Source: Pseudoduganella danionis
Lineage (GTDB): Bacteria; Pseudomonadota; Gammaproteobacteria; Burkholderiales; Burkholderiaceae_D
Length of the DNA: 64,000 bases
NCBI RefSeq assembly: GCF_009720775.1
Contig: NZ_WNKW01000001.1
Span: forward strand, 434,001 to 498,000
Reading direction: 5' to 3'
Part shown: one piece after another, positions 33,808 through 41,410 of the stretch
Layout of the letters: the number at the start of each line of letters is the position of its first letter
How positions within the stretch are numbered: the stretch's first letter is position 1
The notes under the pieces: model-generated
The model's input: only the letters and a program-made list of their open reading frames with translations
Databases searched by the model: none
Told to the model about the DNA's origin: nothing
Translations under genes and position numbers: made by a program

Positions 33808-35847
33808 TCAGGTCTCCGTTTCCGTGTTCTCTGCCAGTGCCGGCAGCACGAAGGTAAATATGGTGCCCCCTTGCGGGTTGGCGCTATGTGTCAGTGTGCC
33901 GCCGTGGAATTCTATCGCGGTTCGGCAGATGTTGAGTCCCATGCCCATGCCCTCGGCCTTGGTCGAGAAGAAGGGCGAGAACAGCCGCTGCGCCACGTCT
34001 TCCGGTATGCCATGGCCCTGATCGATCACGGCCACGCTGACCTGCGCCGTATCGGGCAGATAGCTGGCCTGTACTTTCAGCAGGCGGCGCTGGGGCGGTA
34101 TGTGCTGCATGGCTTCGATGCCGTTGCGGGTCAGGTTGAGCAGCACCTGTTCTATCATCACGCGGTCGGCCAGCACGGGCGGCAGTTGGTCGGGAATGCT
34201 GGTCTTGAACGATACAAAAGCCTGGCGCGCCTGCAGTTCGATCAGCGTACGTATGCCTTCCAGTAGCGGGCCGATGGCGATCTGCTGGCGCTGCGGTTCG
34301 CTCTTCTTCACGAACTCGTGCACGCTGCGGATGATCTGCCCGGCCCGCTGTGCCTGGGTACTGGCCTGTTCCAGCGCCGGTATCAGCGCCGGTGCCTGAA
34401 CCGGCGCATGCTGGCTGTCGGCGCGCTTGAGGATATTCAGCGCGCCCGTGGTATAGCTGGAAATTGCGGCCAGCGGCTGGTTCAGTTCATGCGCCAGCAT
34501 GGACGCCATTTCGCCCATGGTGGCGAGGCGGGCGCTGGACTGCAGTTTTTCCTGCTGCTGGCGATTGAGTTCTTCCACTCGCTTGCGGTCGGAGATGTCG
34601 AGGATGGAGCCCATCCATCCGGTCTGCTTGCCATTGTTATCGACCAGCGGCGCTTCGAAAATCAGTACGGGCACGCGTTCGCCATTGGGGCGCTGGAAAT
34701 AGGTTTCGAACTGCGGGGTGACCTTACCGGCCAGCACGGAAGCGAAGCGGGTCTGGTATTCGGCCATGGCTTCCGGCGCCCAGTAGGGCATGGGCGGCAG
34801 CTTGCCGATGATTTCTTCGGCCGGGTAGCCGACGATCTGGCAGAAGGCCGGATTGACGTAGGTGATGCGGCCTTCCAGATCGCGCGCGCGCAGGCCCGTC
34901 ACCAGCGAGTTCTCCATCGCCGTGCGGAACAACATCTGCTGGCGCAGCGCGCCTTCGGCCGCCAGCCGGCGCGAGATATGGCCCCACAGGGCCAGCAAGC
35001 TCCACAACAGCCCCAGTGACAGCACGATGACGGAACCGACCAGCAGATTCGGCAGCAGCTTGGGTTCGCTCTTCACGCTGTCCGTCACCAGCGTGAGGTT
35101 GGCGCCGGGCAGATCGAGCGCGCGCTTGTGGGTGTACACGCCGTGGCCCGGACCGGCGGCCGCGCGGCGCGCCAGCACACGGTCGTCGCGGTCGATCAGC
35201 GAGACCTGATTATCCTGCGCGAACCACCACGGCACCATTTCTTCCAGCAGCACGCTAGTCTGGTAGGTCGCCACCAGATCACCGAGATATTCGTCGCCGC
35301 GGAACAGCGGCACGTGGTAGTCCATCAGCACGGCGGCCGGTGCCGCGCTCTGGTTGCCGTTCTGGATTTCGGGCTGGGTGTACATGGGCTTGCGCGTCTT
35401 GCGCACCAGTTCCATGGTGGCTTCGGAAGCCTGGGTCAGGCGCACGGGCAGGGGAATGGCGTCGCTGCTCGCGTGCAGGCTGCCATCGGGCCGCAGCCAC
35501 ACCACACGTAAAAATTCGTGGCCATTTTTCAGCAAGCGGGTCAGGCGGGCTTTGAGCTGTTCGTCCGACAGGTGGACGGCGCCGATTTCATAGGCCAGTG
35601 CGCGCAGCGATTCTTCGTCGCGTCCCAGCTGGAAGCGTATGGTCTGCTCGACCCACAGCGTGTCGGCAATCAGCTGTTCCTGCCGTTCCGTGCTTTCCAT
35701 CTGGCGCGCCTGCCATGGCAACCAGATCAATATTGCCAGAAAAAACAGTACCAGTACGATGGGCAGCAGCCAGCGCAGCGCACTGCTGGACAGGCCACGC
35801 CGGAGGCCGCGCCGGCGCGCGGTAGGGGAGCTGGTAGATTCGGTCAT
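33808..35847 (-). CDS. dctS: PAS-containing sensor histidine kinase, DctS-like
   Basis: A 679-residue inner-membrane kinase. TM1 is at ~26-46; a large periplasmic domain (~50-260) of the PDC/Cache type follows, then TM2 at ~265-290. A cytoplasmic PAS domain (~305-420) includes GRITYVNPAFCQIVGYPAEE. The HisKA helix has MASMLAHELNQPLAAISSY, followed by HATPase_c with LTRNGIEAMQH, DQGHGIPE, FSPFFSTK and GMGMGLNICR. Periplasmic Cache plus PAS plus FixL-type HisKA is the DctS layout, and the dctR-like gene follows in the same operon. Ligand (succinate, malate or fumarate) is inferred from context. Confidence 0.85.
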   Translation of the reverse strand: MTESTSSPTARRRGLRRGLSSSALRWLLPIVLVLFFLAILIWLPWQARQMESTERQEQLIADTLWVEQTIRFQLGRDEESLRALAYEIGAVHLSDEQLKARLTRLLKNGHEFLRVVWLRPDGSLHASSDAIPLPVRLTQASEATMELVRKTRKPMYTQPEIQNGNQSAAPAAVLMDYHVPLFRGDEYLGDLVATYQTSVLLEEMVPWWFAQDNQVSLIDRDDRVLARRAAAGPGHGVYTHKRALDLPGANLTLVTDSVKSEPKLLPNLLVGSVIVLSLGLLWSLLALWGHISRRLAAEGALRQQMLFRTAMENSLVTGLRARDLEGRITYVNPAFCQIVGYPAEEIIGKLPPMPYWAPEAMAEYQTRFASVLAGKVTPQFETYFQRPNGERVPVLIFEAPLVDNNGKQTGWMGSILDISDRKRVEELNRQQQEKLQSSARLATMGEMASMLAHELNQPLAAISSYTTGALNILKRADSQHAPVQAPALIPALEQASTQAQRAGQIIRSVHEFVKKSEPQRQQIAIGPLLEGIRTLIELQARQAFVSFKTSIPDQLPPVLADRVMIEQVLLNLTRNGIEAMQHIPPQRRLLKVQASYLPDTAQVSVAVIDQGHGIPEDVAQRLFSPFFSTKAEGMGMGLNICRTAIEFHGGTLTHSANPQGGTIFTFVLPALAENTETET

Positions 35848-35884
35848 GGGCGTTCAGGGTATCGCCTTGCACGCTGCTCGCCAT

Positions 35885-35898
35885 TGTGGTTTTCCACA
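35885..35898. promoter_or_regulatory. Inverted repeat TGTGG-N4-CCACA in the dctS/dctP divergent region
   Basis: Perfect 5-bp arms separated by TTTT, midway between the divergent kinase gene and dctP. A half-site (ACCACAA, 39217-39223) also lies upstream of dctQ. It could be a regulator binding site; no experiment or consensus supports this. Confidence 0.3.
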
Positions 35899-35975
35899 GT
35901 TGCAGGGCTTGTCACGGTTGGTGAGAATCGATCACACTACAACAATACCGTATTTTCCTTCCTTCTGGAGACTCC

Positions 35976-36962
35976 ATGAAACTCAATGCCATGCTTCTGG
36001 TTCTGGGCGCCGCCCTGAGCATCAACGCCTACGCCCAGGCGCCTATCGTGATCAAATTCAGCCACGTGGTGGCGACCGATACGCCGAAAGGCCAGGCAGC
36101 AGAACGCTTCAAGCAACTGGCCGAAAAAGCCACCAATGGCCGCGTCAAGGTCGAGGTGTATCCGAACAGCCAGCTATATAAAGACAAGGAAGAACTGGAA
36201 GCGCTGCAGTTGGGCGCCGTGCAGATGCTGGCGCCTTCGCTGGCCAAATTCGGCCCGCTGGGTGTGAAGGAATTCGAAGCGTTCGACCTGCCTTACATCT
36301 TCCCATCCAAGACGGCGCTGTATAACGTGACGGAAGGCGAAATCGGCAAAGGCCTGCTGAAGAAGCTGGAGCCGAAAGGCATTACCGGTCTGGCCTTCTG
36401 GGATAACGGCTTCAAGGTGATGTCGGCGAACAAGCCGCTGCACTCGGTAGCGGACTTCAAGGGCCAGAAGATGCGTATCCAGTCGTCCAAGGTACTGGAC
36501 GCGCAGATGCGCGCACTGGGCGCCAACCCGCAGGTGCTGGCATTCTCGGAAGTGTATCAGGCGCTGCAGACGGGCGTGGTAGATGGTACCGAGAATCCGC
36601 CGTCGAATATGTACACCCAGAAGATGCACGAAGTGCAGAAGCATGTGACGGTGTCCAACCACGGCTATCTGGGCTATGCCGTGATCGTCAACAAGAAGTT
36701 CTGGGATGGTCTGCCAGCCGATATCCGCGCCGCACTGGATAAGGCCATGAAGGACGCCACCACCTTCGAGAAAGCCATCGCCCAGCGCGACAACGATATG
36801 GCGCTGGACGCCATCAAGAAGGCCGGCAAGACGGAAATCTACACGCTCAGCGTGAAAGAGCAGGCTGAATGGCGTAAAGCCCTGCTGCCGGTGCAGAAGG
36901 ATATGGAAGGCCGTATCCGCAAGGACTTGATCTCGGCGATTAACAAGGAAGCCGCCAAGTAA
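35976..36962 (+). CDS. dctP: TRAP transporter substrate-binding protein
   Basis: A 328-residue periplasmic binding protein with a signal peptide (MLLVLGAALSINAYAQ). It shows the DctP hallmarks IVIKFSHVVATDTPKGQAAERFK near the N-terminus, QLGAVQMLAPS, and EVYQALQTGVVDGTENPPSN, a region that includes the ligand-contact part of the fold. It should deliver C4-dicarboxylates or related organic acids to DctQM. It is encoded on the + strand, opposite to dctQM, and the two units converge on a strong bidirectional terminator. A separate promoter allows binding protein and membrane parts to be set independently. Confidence 0.92.
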   Translation: MKLNAMLLVLGAALSINAYAQAPIVIKFSHVVATDTPKGQAAERFKQLAEKATNGRVKVEVYPNSQLYKDKEELEALQLGAVQMLAPSLAKFGPLGVKEFEAFDLPYIFPSKTALYNVTEGEIGKGLLKKLEPKGITGLAFWDNGFKVMSANKPLHSVADFKGQKMRIQSSKVLDAQMRALGANPQVLAFSEVYQALQTGVVDGTENPPSNMYTQKMHEVQKHVTVSNHGYLGYAVIVNKKFWDGLPADIRAALDKAMKDATTFEKAIAQRDNDMALDAIKKAGKTEIYTLSVKEQAEWRKALLPVQKDMEGRIRKDLISAINKEAAK

Positions 36963-36977
36963 GCATTAAGTAGTGCA

Positions 36978-37001
36978 TGGCGGATCTCACGGTCCGCCAT
37001 A
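36978..37001 (+). other. Stem-loop between dctP and the bidirectional terminator
   Basis: Arms ATGGCGGA/TCCGCCAT with an 8-base loop, 15 bp after the dctP stop, directly ahead of the main terminator hairpin. Confidence 0.6.
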
Positions 37002-37006
37002 ATAAA

Positions 37007-37046
37007 AAACCCCGTGTGGCTGTCAGGCCACACGGGGTTTTGTTTT
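37007..37046. terminator. Strong bidirectional Rho-independent terminator between dctP and dctM
   Basis: Perfect 15-bp stem AAAACCCCGTGTGGC/GCCACACGGGGTTTT with a 6-base loop. It has TTTTGTTTT on the + side and a T-run (complement of AAAAAA) on the minus side, so it can end both convergent transcripts. Confidence 0.93.
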
Positions 37047-37058
37047 AGGCCGCAGCCC

Positions 37059-38450
37059 TTACATCAGGCCCATGGCTTTCGGCAGCCACAGCGACAAGCC
37101 CGGCCAGTAGGTGACGATGACGAGGAACACCAGCATGGTGAGCAGCCACGGCATGACGGCCACGGTCAGCTCGGAGATGCTCATCTTGGAGATGCCGCTG
37201 GCCACATACAGGTTCAGGCCCACAGGCGGGTGGCACAGGCCCACTTCCATATTGGCGTCGATCATGATGCCGAAGTGCACCGCATCGATACCCAGACGGA
37301 TGGCGGCAGGGTGCAAGATCGGTGCCATCACCAGAATGATGGACGAAGGTTCCATCACGTTACCGGCCAGCAGCAGCAATATGTTGGTGAAGAACAGGAA
37401 GCCGGCCTGACCCAGATCCTTGGCCAGAATCCAGTCTGCCATCGCCTGCGGAATATTTTCGTGCGCCATCAGGAACGAGAACAGCACGGCGTTGGTGATG
37501 ATGTACAACAGCATGGCGCTCAGGCTGGCCGATTTCTTCAGCACTTCCGGGGTTTTCTTGAGCGGCATGTCCTTGTAGACGAACACGGAAATGATGAAGG
37601 CATACACGGCGCTCATGGCGGCTGCTTCGGTCGGGGTGAAGATGCCCTTGGTGATACCGCCGATGATGATCACCACCAGCATCAGGCCCCACACGCTTTC
37701 CTTGAAGGCTTTCAGGCGATCACCCCAACTGGCTTTGCGCATGCGCGGATAGCCGTTTTTCTTGGCCAGCACCCAGGTGGTGGTGCACAGCATCACCGTC
37801 AGCAGAATGCCGGGGAACAGACCGGCCAGGAACAGCGCGCCGATCGAGGTGTTGGTGGAAATCGCGTAGATCACTTTCGGAATCGACGGCAGCATCAGGA
37901 TGCCGAGCGAACCGGCCGTGATGATGACGCCGGCGCCGAAGCGCTTCGGATAGCCCTGCTTGACCATGGCCGGCAGGATGATGGAGCCGATCGCTACCAC
38001 CGTGGCTACCGAGGAGCCGCACACGAGTGCGAACATGGCGCAAGCAATAATCCCTGCCAGCGCCAGACCGCCATGCCAGTGACCGATCAGGCTGGTGGCA
38101 AACTTGATCATGCGTTTGGCCACGCCGCCGTGGGTGAGGAAGTTACCGGCCAGGATGAACAGCGGGATGGCCATGATTTCGAACTTCTCGATGCCGCTGA
38201 ACAGTTTCAGCGCCACCGCCTCGACCGGTACATGGGTCAGCAGATACATAAACATCAGCACCGTCAGGCCGAGTGCAATGGAGACGGGAATGCCGGTCAG
38301 CATCAGCGCCAGCAGTAGCGCGAACACGATGCCGACCTTGCCGCCGATGAAGCACAGGGCCAGCAGGATGGCGCCTATGCCCAGCAGCCAGGCAGCAGCG
38401 CGCTGCTTGCTCATCTGGGCAACGGCGGTGAGAGCGTTAGCGTGGCTCAT
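37059..38450 (-). CDS. dctM: TRAP transporter large permease subunit
   Basis: A 463-residue protein with about a dozen hydrophobic helices, the ion-coupled translocation subunit of the TRAP system. Recognisable DctM features are IPLFILAGNFLTHGGVAKRM, FALVCGSSVATVVAIGSI and EVGLCHPPVGLNLYVASGISK near the C-terminus. It is slightly longer than usual (~425-430) because of an extra N-terminal part (~30 residues). It overlaps dctQ by 4 bp (ATGA), showing translational coupling. Sodium gradient coupling is known for the family. Confidence 0.93.
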   Translation of the reverse strand: MSHANALTAVAQMSKQRAAAWLLGIGAILLALCFIGGKVGIVFALLLALMLTGIPVSIALGLTVLMFMYLLTHVPVEAVALKLFSGIEKFEIMAIPLFILAGNFLTHGGVAKRMIKFATSLIGHWHGGLALAGIIACAMFALVCGSSVATVVAIGSIILPAMVKQGYPKRFGAGVIITAGSLGILMLPSIPKVIYAISTNTSIGALFLAGLFPGILLTVMLCTTTWVLAKKNGYPRMRKASWGDRLKAFKESVWGLMLVVIIIGGITKGIFTPTEAAAMSAVYAFIISVFVYKDMPLKKTPEVLKKSASLSAMLLYIITNAVLFSFLMAHENIPQAMADWILAKDLGQAGFLFFTNILLLLAGNVMEPSSIILVMAPILHPAAIRLGIDAVHFGIMIDANMEVGLCHPPVGLNLYVASGISKMSISELTVAVMPWLLTMLVFLVIVTYWPGLSLWLPKAMGLM

Positions 38451-39094
38451 TGTGCACCTCCGTGGGCTGGTTTGGCGACGGCAAACATTTCGTCATCGCT
38501 GTCGTCTTCCAGACCGTCCACCTGCGATTCATCCTGATGCGGCATTTCACCCGTACGCCAGAACGCGATGGTGACCTGGATGAAGCGCAAGCACATCAGA
38601 TAGGAACCCATGGGCACGACGGAATACACAAACCAGGTCGGCCATTCCAGGTCGGGCGTGGTCGGGCCTTCCGTGAGCGCACTTACATCAAGACCGAGTT
38701 TGTTGTAGATGGCATAGTGCATGCCGTTTTCCCACACAAAGGTCAGGCCCAGCGTGCCGATGATGCCGGTAAACAGCATGCCGCAAGCCAGTGCCACATA
38801 GGTGGCACGGTTGCGCCATTCGGTCGGCAAACGGCTGACCAGCACGTCCACGCCCACGTGGACGCCCATGCGCACGCCATAGGCCGCGCCGAATTTGGCC
38901 ATCCACACGAACATGATGATGGCCAGTTCCTGGGCCCATTCGAAGTGCAGGCCTAATAGATAGTCCTGCACGCCGGGGATAGCCAGGCCGGTGCCATAGC
39001 GGTGTGCAACGGAAAGGAAGATAATGAAGGTAGCCCCACCCATGAGGAAGGTGATCATCCACTCCTCTAGGTGATCGAGTAATTTACTTAGCAT
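38447..39094 (-). CDS. dctQ: TRAP transporter small permease subunit
   Basis: A 215-residue membrane protein with four main helices (~17-37, 62-82, 103-122 and 152-175) and the conserved EWAQELAIIMFVWMAKFGAAYGV segment of the DctQ family. The acidic C-terminal tail (~185-215) is longer than in classical DctQ (~165-200 in total). It forms the membrane complex with DctM. It is the first gene of dctQM; its promoter must lie in the long gene-free region upstream. Confidence 0.92.
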   Translation of the reverse strand: MLSKLLDHLEEWMITFLMGGATFIIFLSVAHRYGTGLAIPGVQDYLLGLHFEWAQELAIIMFVWMAKFGAAYGVRMGVHVGVDVLVSRLPTEWRNRATYVALACGMLFTGIIGTLGLTFVWENGMHYAIYNKLGLDVSALTEGPTTPDLEWPTWFVYSVVPMGSYLMCLRFIQVTIAFWRTGEMPHQDESQVDGLEDDSDDEMFAVAKPAHGGAQ

Positions 39095-39290
39095 GATGTG
39101 TCTCGACTTTTATGTTGATTCCGGGAAATCCGGTGCTCTTGTAGGCTAAAAATAAATGGCGGCGCCCGGGCTGGCAATGAGGGGAACTACTAGGTCGGCA
39201 GAGTGAAAAGCTGCTTACCACAACTTTCGGAATCTGCGTAAAAATTGGTTCAGACTTGAAGTATGGCTGTACGACCGTGCTTAAAATAGT
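39095..39290. other. Gene-free region upstream of dctQ
   Basis: No coding sequence or tRNA is visible. It should contain the dctQM promoter and regulator sites on the minus strand. The only pattern noted is a half-site ACCACAA at 39217-39223, resembling one arm of the inverted repeat upstream of dctP. No sigma-54 -24/-12 pair was found. Confidence 0.4.
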
Positions 39291-39320
39291 TGGTCAAAAA
39301 CGAAAGCCTTACGTTATGAT
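39291..39320 (+). promoter_or_regulatory. Candidate sigma-70 promoter of the unassigned RNA
   Basis: -35 TGGTCA (39291-39296), 18-bp spacer, -10 TATGAT (39315-39320). Four of six -35 bases match. It points towards the terminator at 39535-39563 with no reading frame of note between. Confidence 0.4.
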
Positions 39321-39326
39321 GGCGTC

Positions 39327-39563
39327 GCTCTCAAGGAATAAAGCATAAGGATATGTAGCCTTGTAGCAAGAGCCCAGAATTGTAGGTGGGGAGTGTGTAG
39401 AGAAACGGCAATCAATGCCGGCGATGGAACGAGGAGACACACGTTTTACAGAATGTCGTTGTGATAGAGGCTGCAAGCCGCCATAAGCGCGCTACGGCAT
39501 CACGCAAACGACCGGGAACGTGAAGCAGTATTTGAAAACGCACCTGAGGGTGCGTTTTTTTTT
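39327..39563 (+). ncRNA. Candidate structured small RNA, unassigned family
   Basis: About 237 bases between a plausible promoter and a strong intrinsic terminator, in a gene-free interval. Internal pairing is extensive: GTGTGT (39393-) with ACACAC (39437-) encloses a small CGGCA/TGCCG hairpin, and GTCGTT-GTGAT with ATCAC-(GCA)-AACGAC encloses GGCT/AGCC and GCCG/CGGC stems. The terminator stem ends the transcript. It does not match tmRNA, RNase P RNA, SRP RNA or (as far as can be judged) 6S RNA. It could instead be the attenuated leader of ogt, which starts 133 bp later. The 5' end is a guess from the promoter. Confidence 0.5.
39535..39563 (+). terminator. Strong Rho-independent terminator
   Basis: Stem AAAACGCACC/GGTGCGTTTT with a TGAG loop and nine T in total. 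It lies on the + strand with no annotated gene upstream on that strand, the main reason for proposing an RNA gene. Confidence 0.92.
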
Positions 39564-39695
39564 GCGCGCAGCCTGGCGGGCGCGCTTAAAATGCTGTCAG
39601 CCAGCCACCTATGCGATTATTACAATATGATGAAATCGCAACATGTTGGTGCATTTTTACAACGTTGCCCATCCTTTTTTGGTGCATGAACTGTG

Positions 39696-40217
39696 ATGAA
39701 AATACAACAGGAAGCACAATTGTTTCAGGCCATAGTGGACTTGCCACTCGGAAAAATCGGCGTGCGTACCGAGGCGGGCAAGATTGCCGAGCTGTGTTAT
39801 CTGCCGCCCCATTTTGATGCAAAAGCGCCACAGGATGCTGTGGCGGAAATTGCTGTACATCAATTGCAGCGCTATTGCGACGATGCCGACTATGTGTTCG
39901 ACCTGCCGCTGTGCACGGTGGGCACGCCGTTCCAGCAACGCGTGTGGGACACCATCCGTTCGATTCCGCGCGGCAGCGTGCGCACCTATGGCGAACTGGC
40001 CAGCCACCTCGGCTCGGTGCCCCGTGCCGTGGGGCAGGCTTGCGGCGCCAACTGGTTCCCCGTGGTGATCCCGTGCCACCGCGTGACGGCTGCCACGGGA
40101 CTCGGCGGCTTTTCCCGTAGCGACGATCCGAACGGCTATCTGCTCGGCATCAAGCGCTGGCTGCTGGCCCACGAAGGCTCGAGCGAATACGCATGGCAAC
40201 AGACCACGCTGCTCTGA
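39696..40217 (+). CDS. ogt: Methylated-DNA-protein cysteine methyltransferase
   Basis: A 173-residue suicide repair protein that moves methyl groups from O6-methylguanine to its own cysteine. The active site is IPCHRV (in NWFPVVIPCHRVTAATG), preceded by the helix-turn-helix region RGSVRTYGELASHLG with the arginine finger. The ATG at 39696 is preferred over the GTG one codon earlier. It overlaps xerD by 25 bp, so the two form an operon. Length fits Ogt-type rather than Ada C-terminal fusions. Confidence 0.93.
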   Translation: MKIQQEAQLFQAIVDLPLGKIGVRTEAGKIAELCYLPPHFDAKAPQDAVAEIAVHQLQRYCDDADYVFDLPLCTVGTPFQQRVWDTIRSIPRGSVRTYGELASHLGSVPRAVGQACGANWFPVVIPCHRVTAATGLGGFSRSDDPNGYLLGIKRWLLAHEGSSEYAWQQTTLL

Positions 40218-41098
40218 TCGACGAGTTCTGCGACAGCCTGTGGCTGGAGGACGGGCTGGCTAAGAACACGCTGGAAGCCTACCGGCGCGACCTGCGCCTG
40301 TTCGCCCAGTGGCTGGCCAGCCAGCGTGCGCAGATAGACGGGCTGGCCGCCGTGGCCAGCCACGACTTGCAGGCGTATATCGCGGCGCGCCATCAGGATA
40401 GCGGCAAAGCCACTTCATCCAACCGGCGCCTGTCCGTGCTGCGGCGTTTCTACCAGTGGCTGCTGCGCCAGCACCGCATCAGCGCCGATCCCACACTCAA
40501 GCTGGTATCGGCCAAACAGCCGCAGCGCTTCGTCCACACGCTGAGCGAAGCCCAGGTGGAAGCCCTGCTGGCGGCACCCGAGGTGGCTACGCCGCTGGGC
40601 TTGCGCGAACGTACCATGCTGGAACTGATGTATGCATCCGGCCTGCGCGTGTCGGAACTGGTCAGCCTGAAGCTGCTCGATCTGGGCCTGAACGAGGGCG
40701 TACTGCGCATCACGGGCAAGGGCGCCAAGACGCGGCTGGTGCCGTTCGGTGCGCAGGCACGCCTGTGGCTGGAACGCTATCTGCACGAGGCCAGAGGCCA
40801 GATACTCAACGGCCAGCAGGACGATGCGCTGTTCGTGACGGCGCGCGGCGGCGCCATGACGCGCCAGATGTTCTGGATCCTGATCAAGAAGCATGCGCAC
40901 AAGGCCGGCATCACCGTGCCGCTGTCGCCGCACACGCTGCGCCATGCATTTGCCACCCATTTGCTCAATTATGGCGCCGACTTGCGCGTGGTACAGCTGC
41001 TGCTGGGTCATGCCGACATTTCTACCACCCAGATCTACACCCATGTGGCGCGCGAACGCCTGAAACAGCTGCATGCTCTGCACCATCCACGTGGATGA
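40193..41098 (+). CDS. xerD: Site-specific tyrosine recombinase XerD
   Basis: A 301-residue recombinase that with XerC resolves chromosome dimers at dif under FtsK control. An N-terminal SAM-like core-binding domain (~5-95) precedes the catalytic domain with SGLRVSEL (Arg), a Lys in TGKGAKTRLV, HTLRHAFATHLL (HxxR), LGHADISTTQIYTHV (His and the nucleophilic Tyr). The C-terminal HHPRG tail is typical of XerD and argues against XerC or an integron integrase. The start overlaps ogt. Confidence 0.93.
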   Translation: MATDHAALIDEFCDSLWLEDGLAKNTLEAYRRDLRLFAQWLASQRAQIDGLAAVASHDLQAYIAARHQDSGKATSSNRRLSVLRRFYQWLLRQHRISADPTLKLVSAKQPQRFVHTLSEAQVEALLAAPEVATPLGLRERTMLELMYASGLRVSELVSLKLLDLGLNEGVLRITGKGAKTRLVPFGAQARLWLERYLHEARGQILNGQQDDALFVTARGGAMTRQMFWILIKKHAHKAGITVPLSPHTLRHAFATHLLNYGADLRVVQLLLGHADISTTQIYTHVARERLKQLHALHHPRG

Positions 41099-41166
41099 AT
41101 CAGCAAGGTGGGCGTTAACTGGTTCATAATGGGATGACTAACGTACCGGATACTGAGAGGCGGCCC

Positions 41167-41349
41167 ATGGCAAAAACCAACTTCGCATATGAAAAGCGCC
41201 AGCGCGAGCTGGAAAAAAAGAAAAAGGCGGAGGAAAAAGCCCGCCGCAAGGCCGAGGCGAAAGCCAACCCCGGTCTGGCTGAATCGGAGCAGGAGCAGGC
41301 GCTGGACAGTGATGACGATGCCGACCAGGCTGGCATGACGGGTGATTGA
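41167..41349 (+). CDS. Small, highly charged conserved protein
   Basis: A 60-residue protein (MAKTNFAYEKRQRELEKKKK...) with a Lys/Glu-rich helical first half and an acidic tail. AGAGG precedes the ATG at 41167; an in-frame start 11 codons earlier has poorer support. Short proteins with this MAKTNxxYEKRQREL opening recur in Burkholderiales, but no function is known to me. It lies 68 bp after xerD and is followed by a clear terminator. Confidence 0.7.
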   Translation: MAKTNFAYEKRQRELEKKKKAEEKARRKAEAKANPGLAESEQEQALDSDDDADQAGMTGD

Positions 41350-41362
41350 AATATAAAAGTAC

Positions 41363-41390
41363 AAAACCGGGCCAGGCCCGGTTTTGTTTT
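41363..41390. terminator. Rho-independent terminator between convergent genes
   Basis: Stem AAAACCGGGC/GCCCGGTTTT with a 3-base loop and TTTTGTTTT on the + side. It ends the small-protein transcript; 20 bp further the RND pump gene ends on the other strand, where an A-rich + strand (T-rich minus) also allows termination. Confidence 0.88.
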
Positions 41391-41410
41391 GATACTGGTG
41401 GCGTCAGTCT

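Noticed and set aside
35868..35883. Sigma-54 type promoter (TGGC...TGCA) on the minus strand upstream of the dctS-like gene
   Set aside because: The GG and GC spacing is right, but only part of the consensus matches and the start would be about 10 bases from the ATG. The regulators nearby are NarL/FixJ type, not sigma-54 activators.
39403..39530. 6S RNA or tmRNA in the gap upstream of ogt
   Set aside because: The ACGGCATC and GCTGCAAGC fragments recall 6S RNA, but spacing and the overall closing stem do not fit a ~180-nt 6S fold. tmRNA and RNase P signatures are absent. Left as unassigned.
40193..41098. Phage integrase or integron integrase
   Set aside because: Co-transcription with ogt, length, and the HHPRG tail identify housekeeping XerD; no att sites or phage genes are nearby.
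41134..41166. Upstream start for the small charged protein
   Set aside because: Would add 11 residues without a ribosome site; AGAGG is placed for the ATG at 41167.
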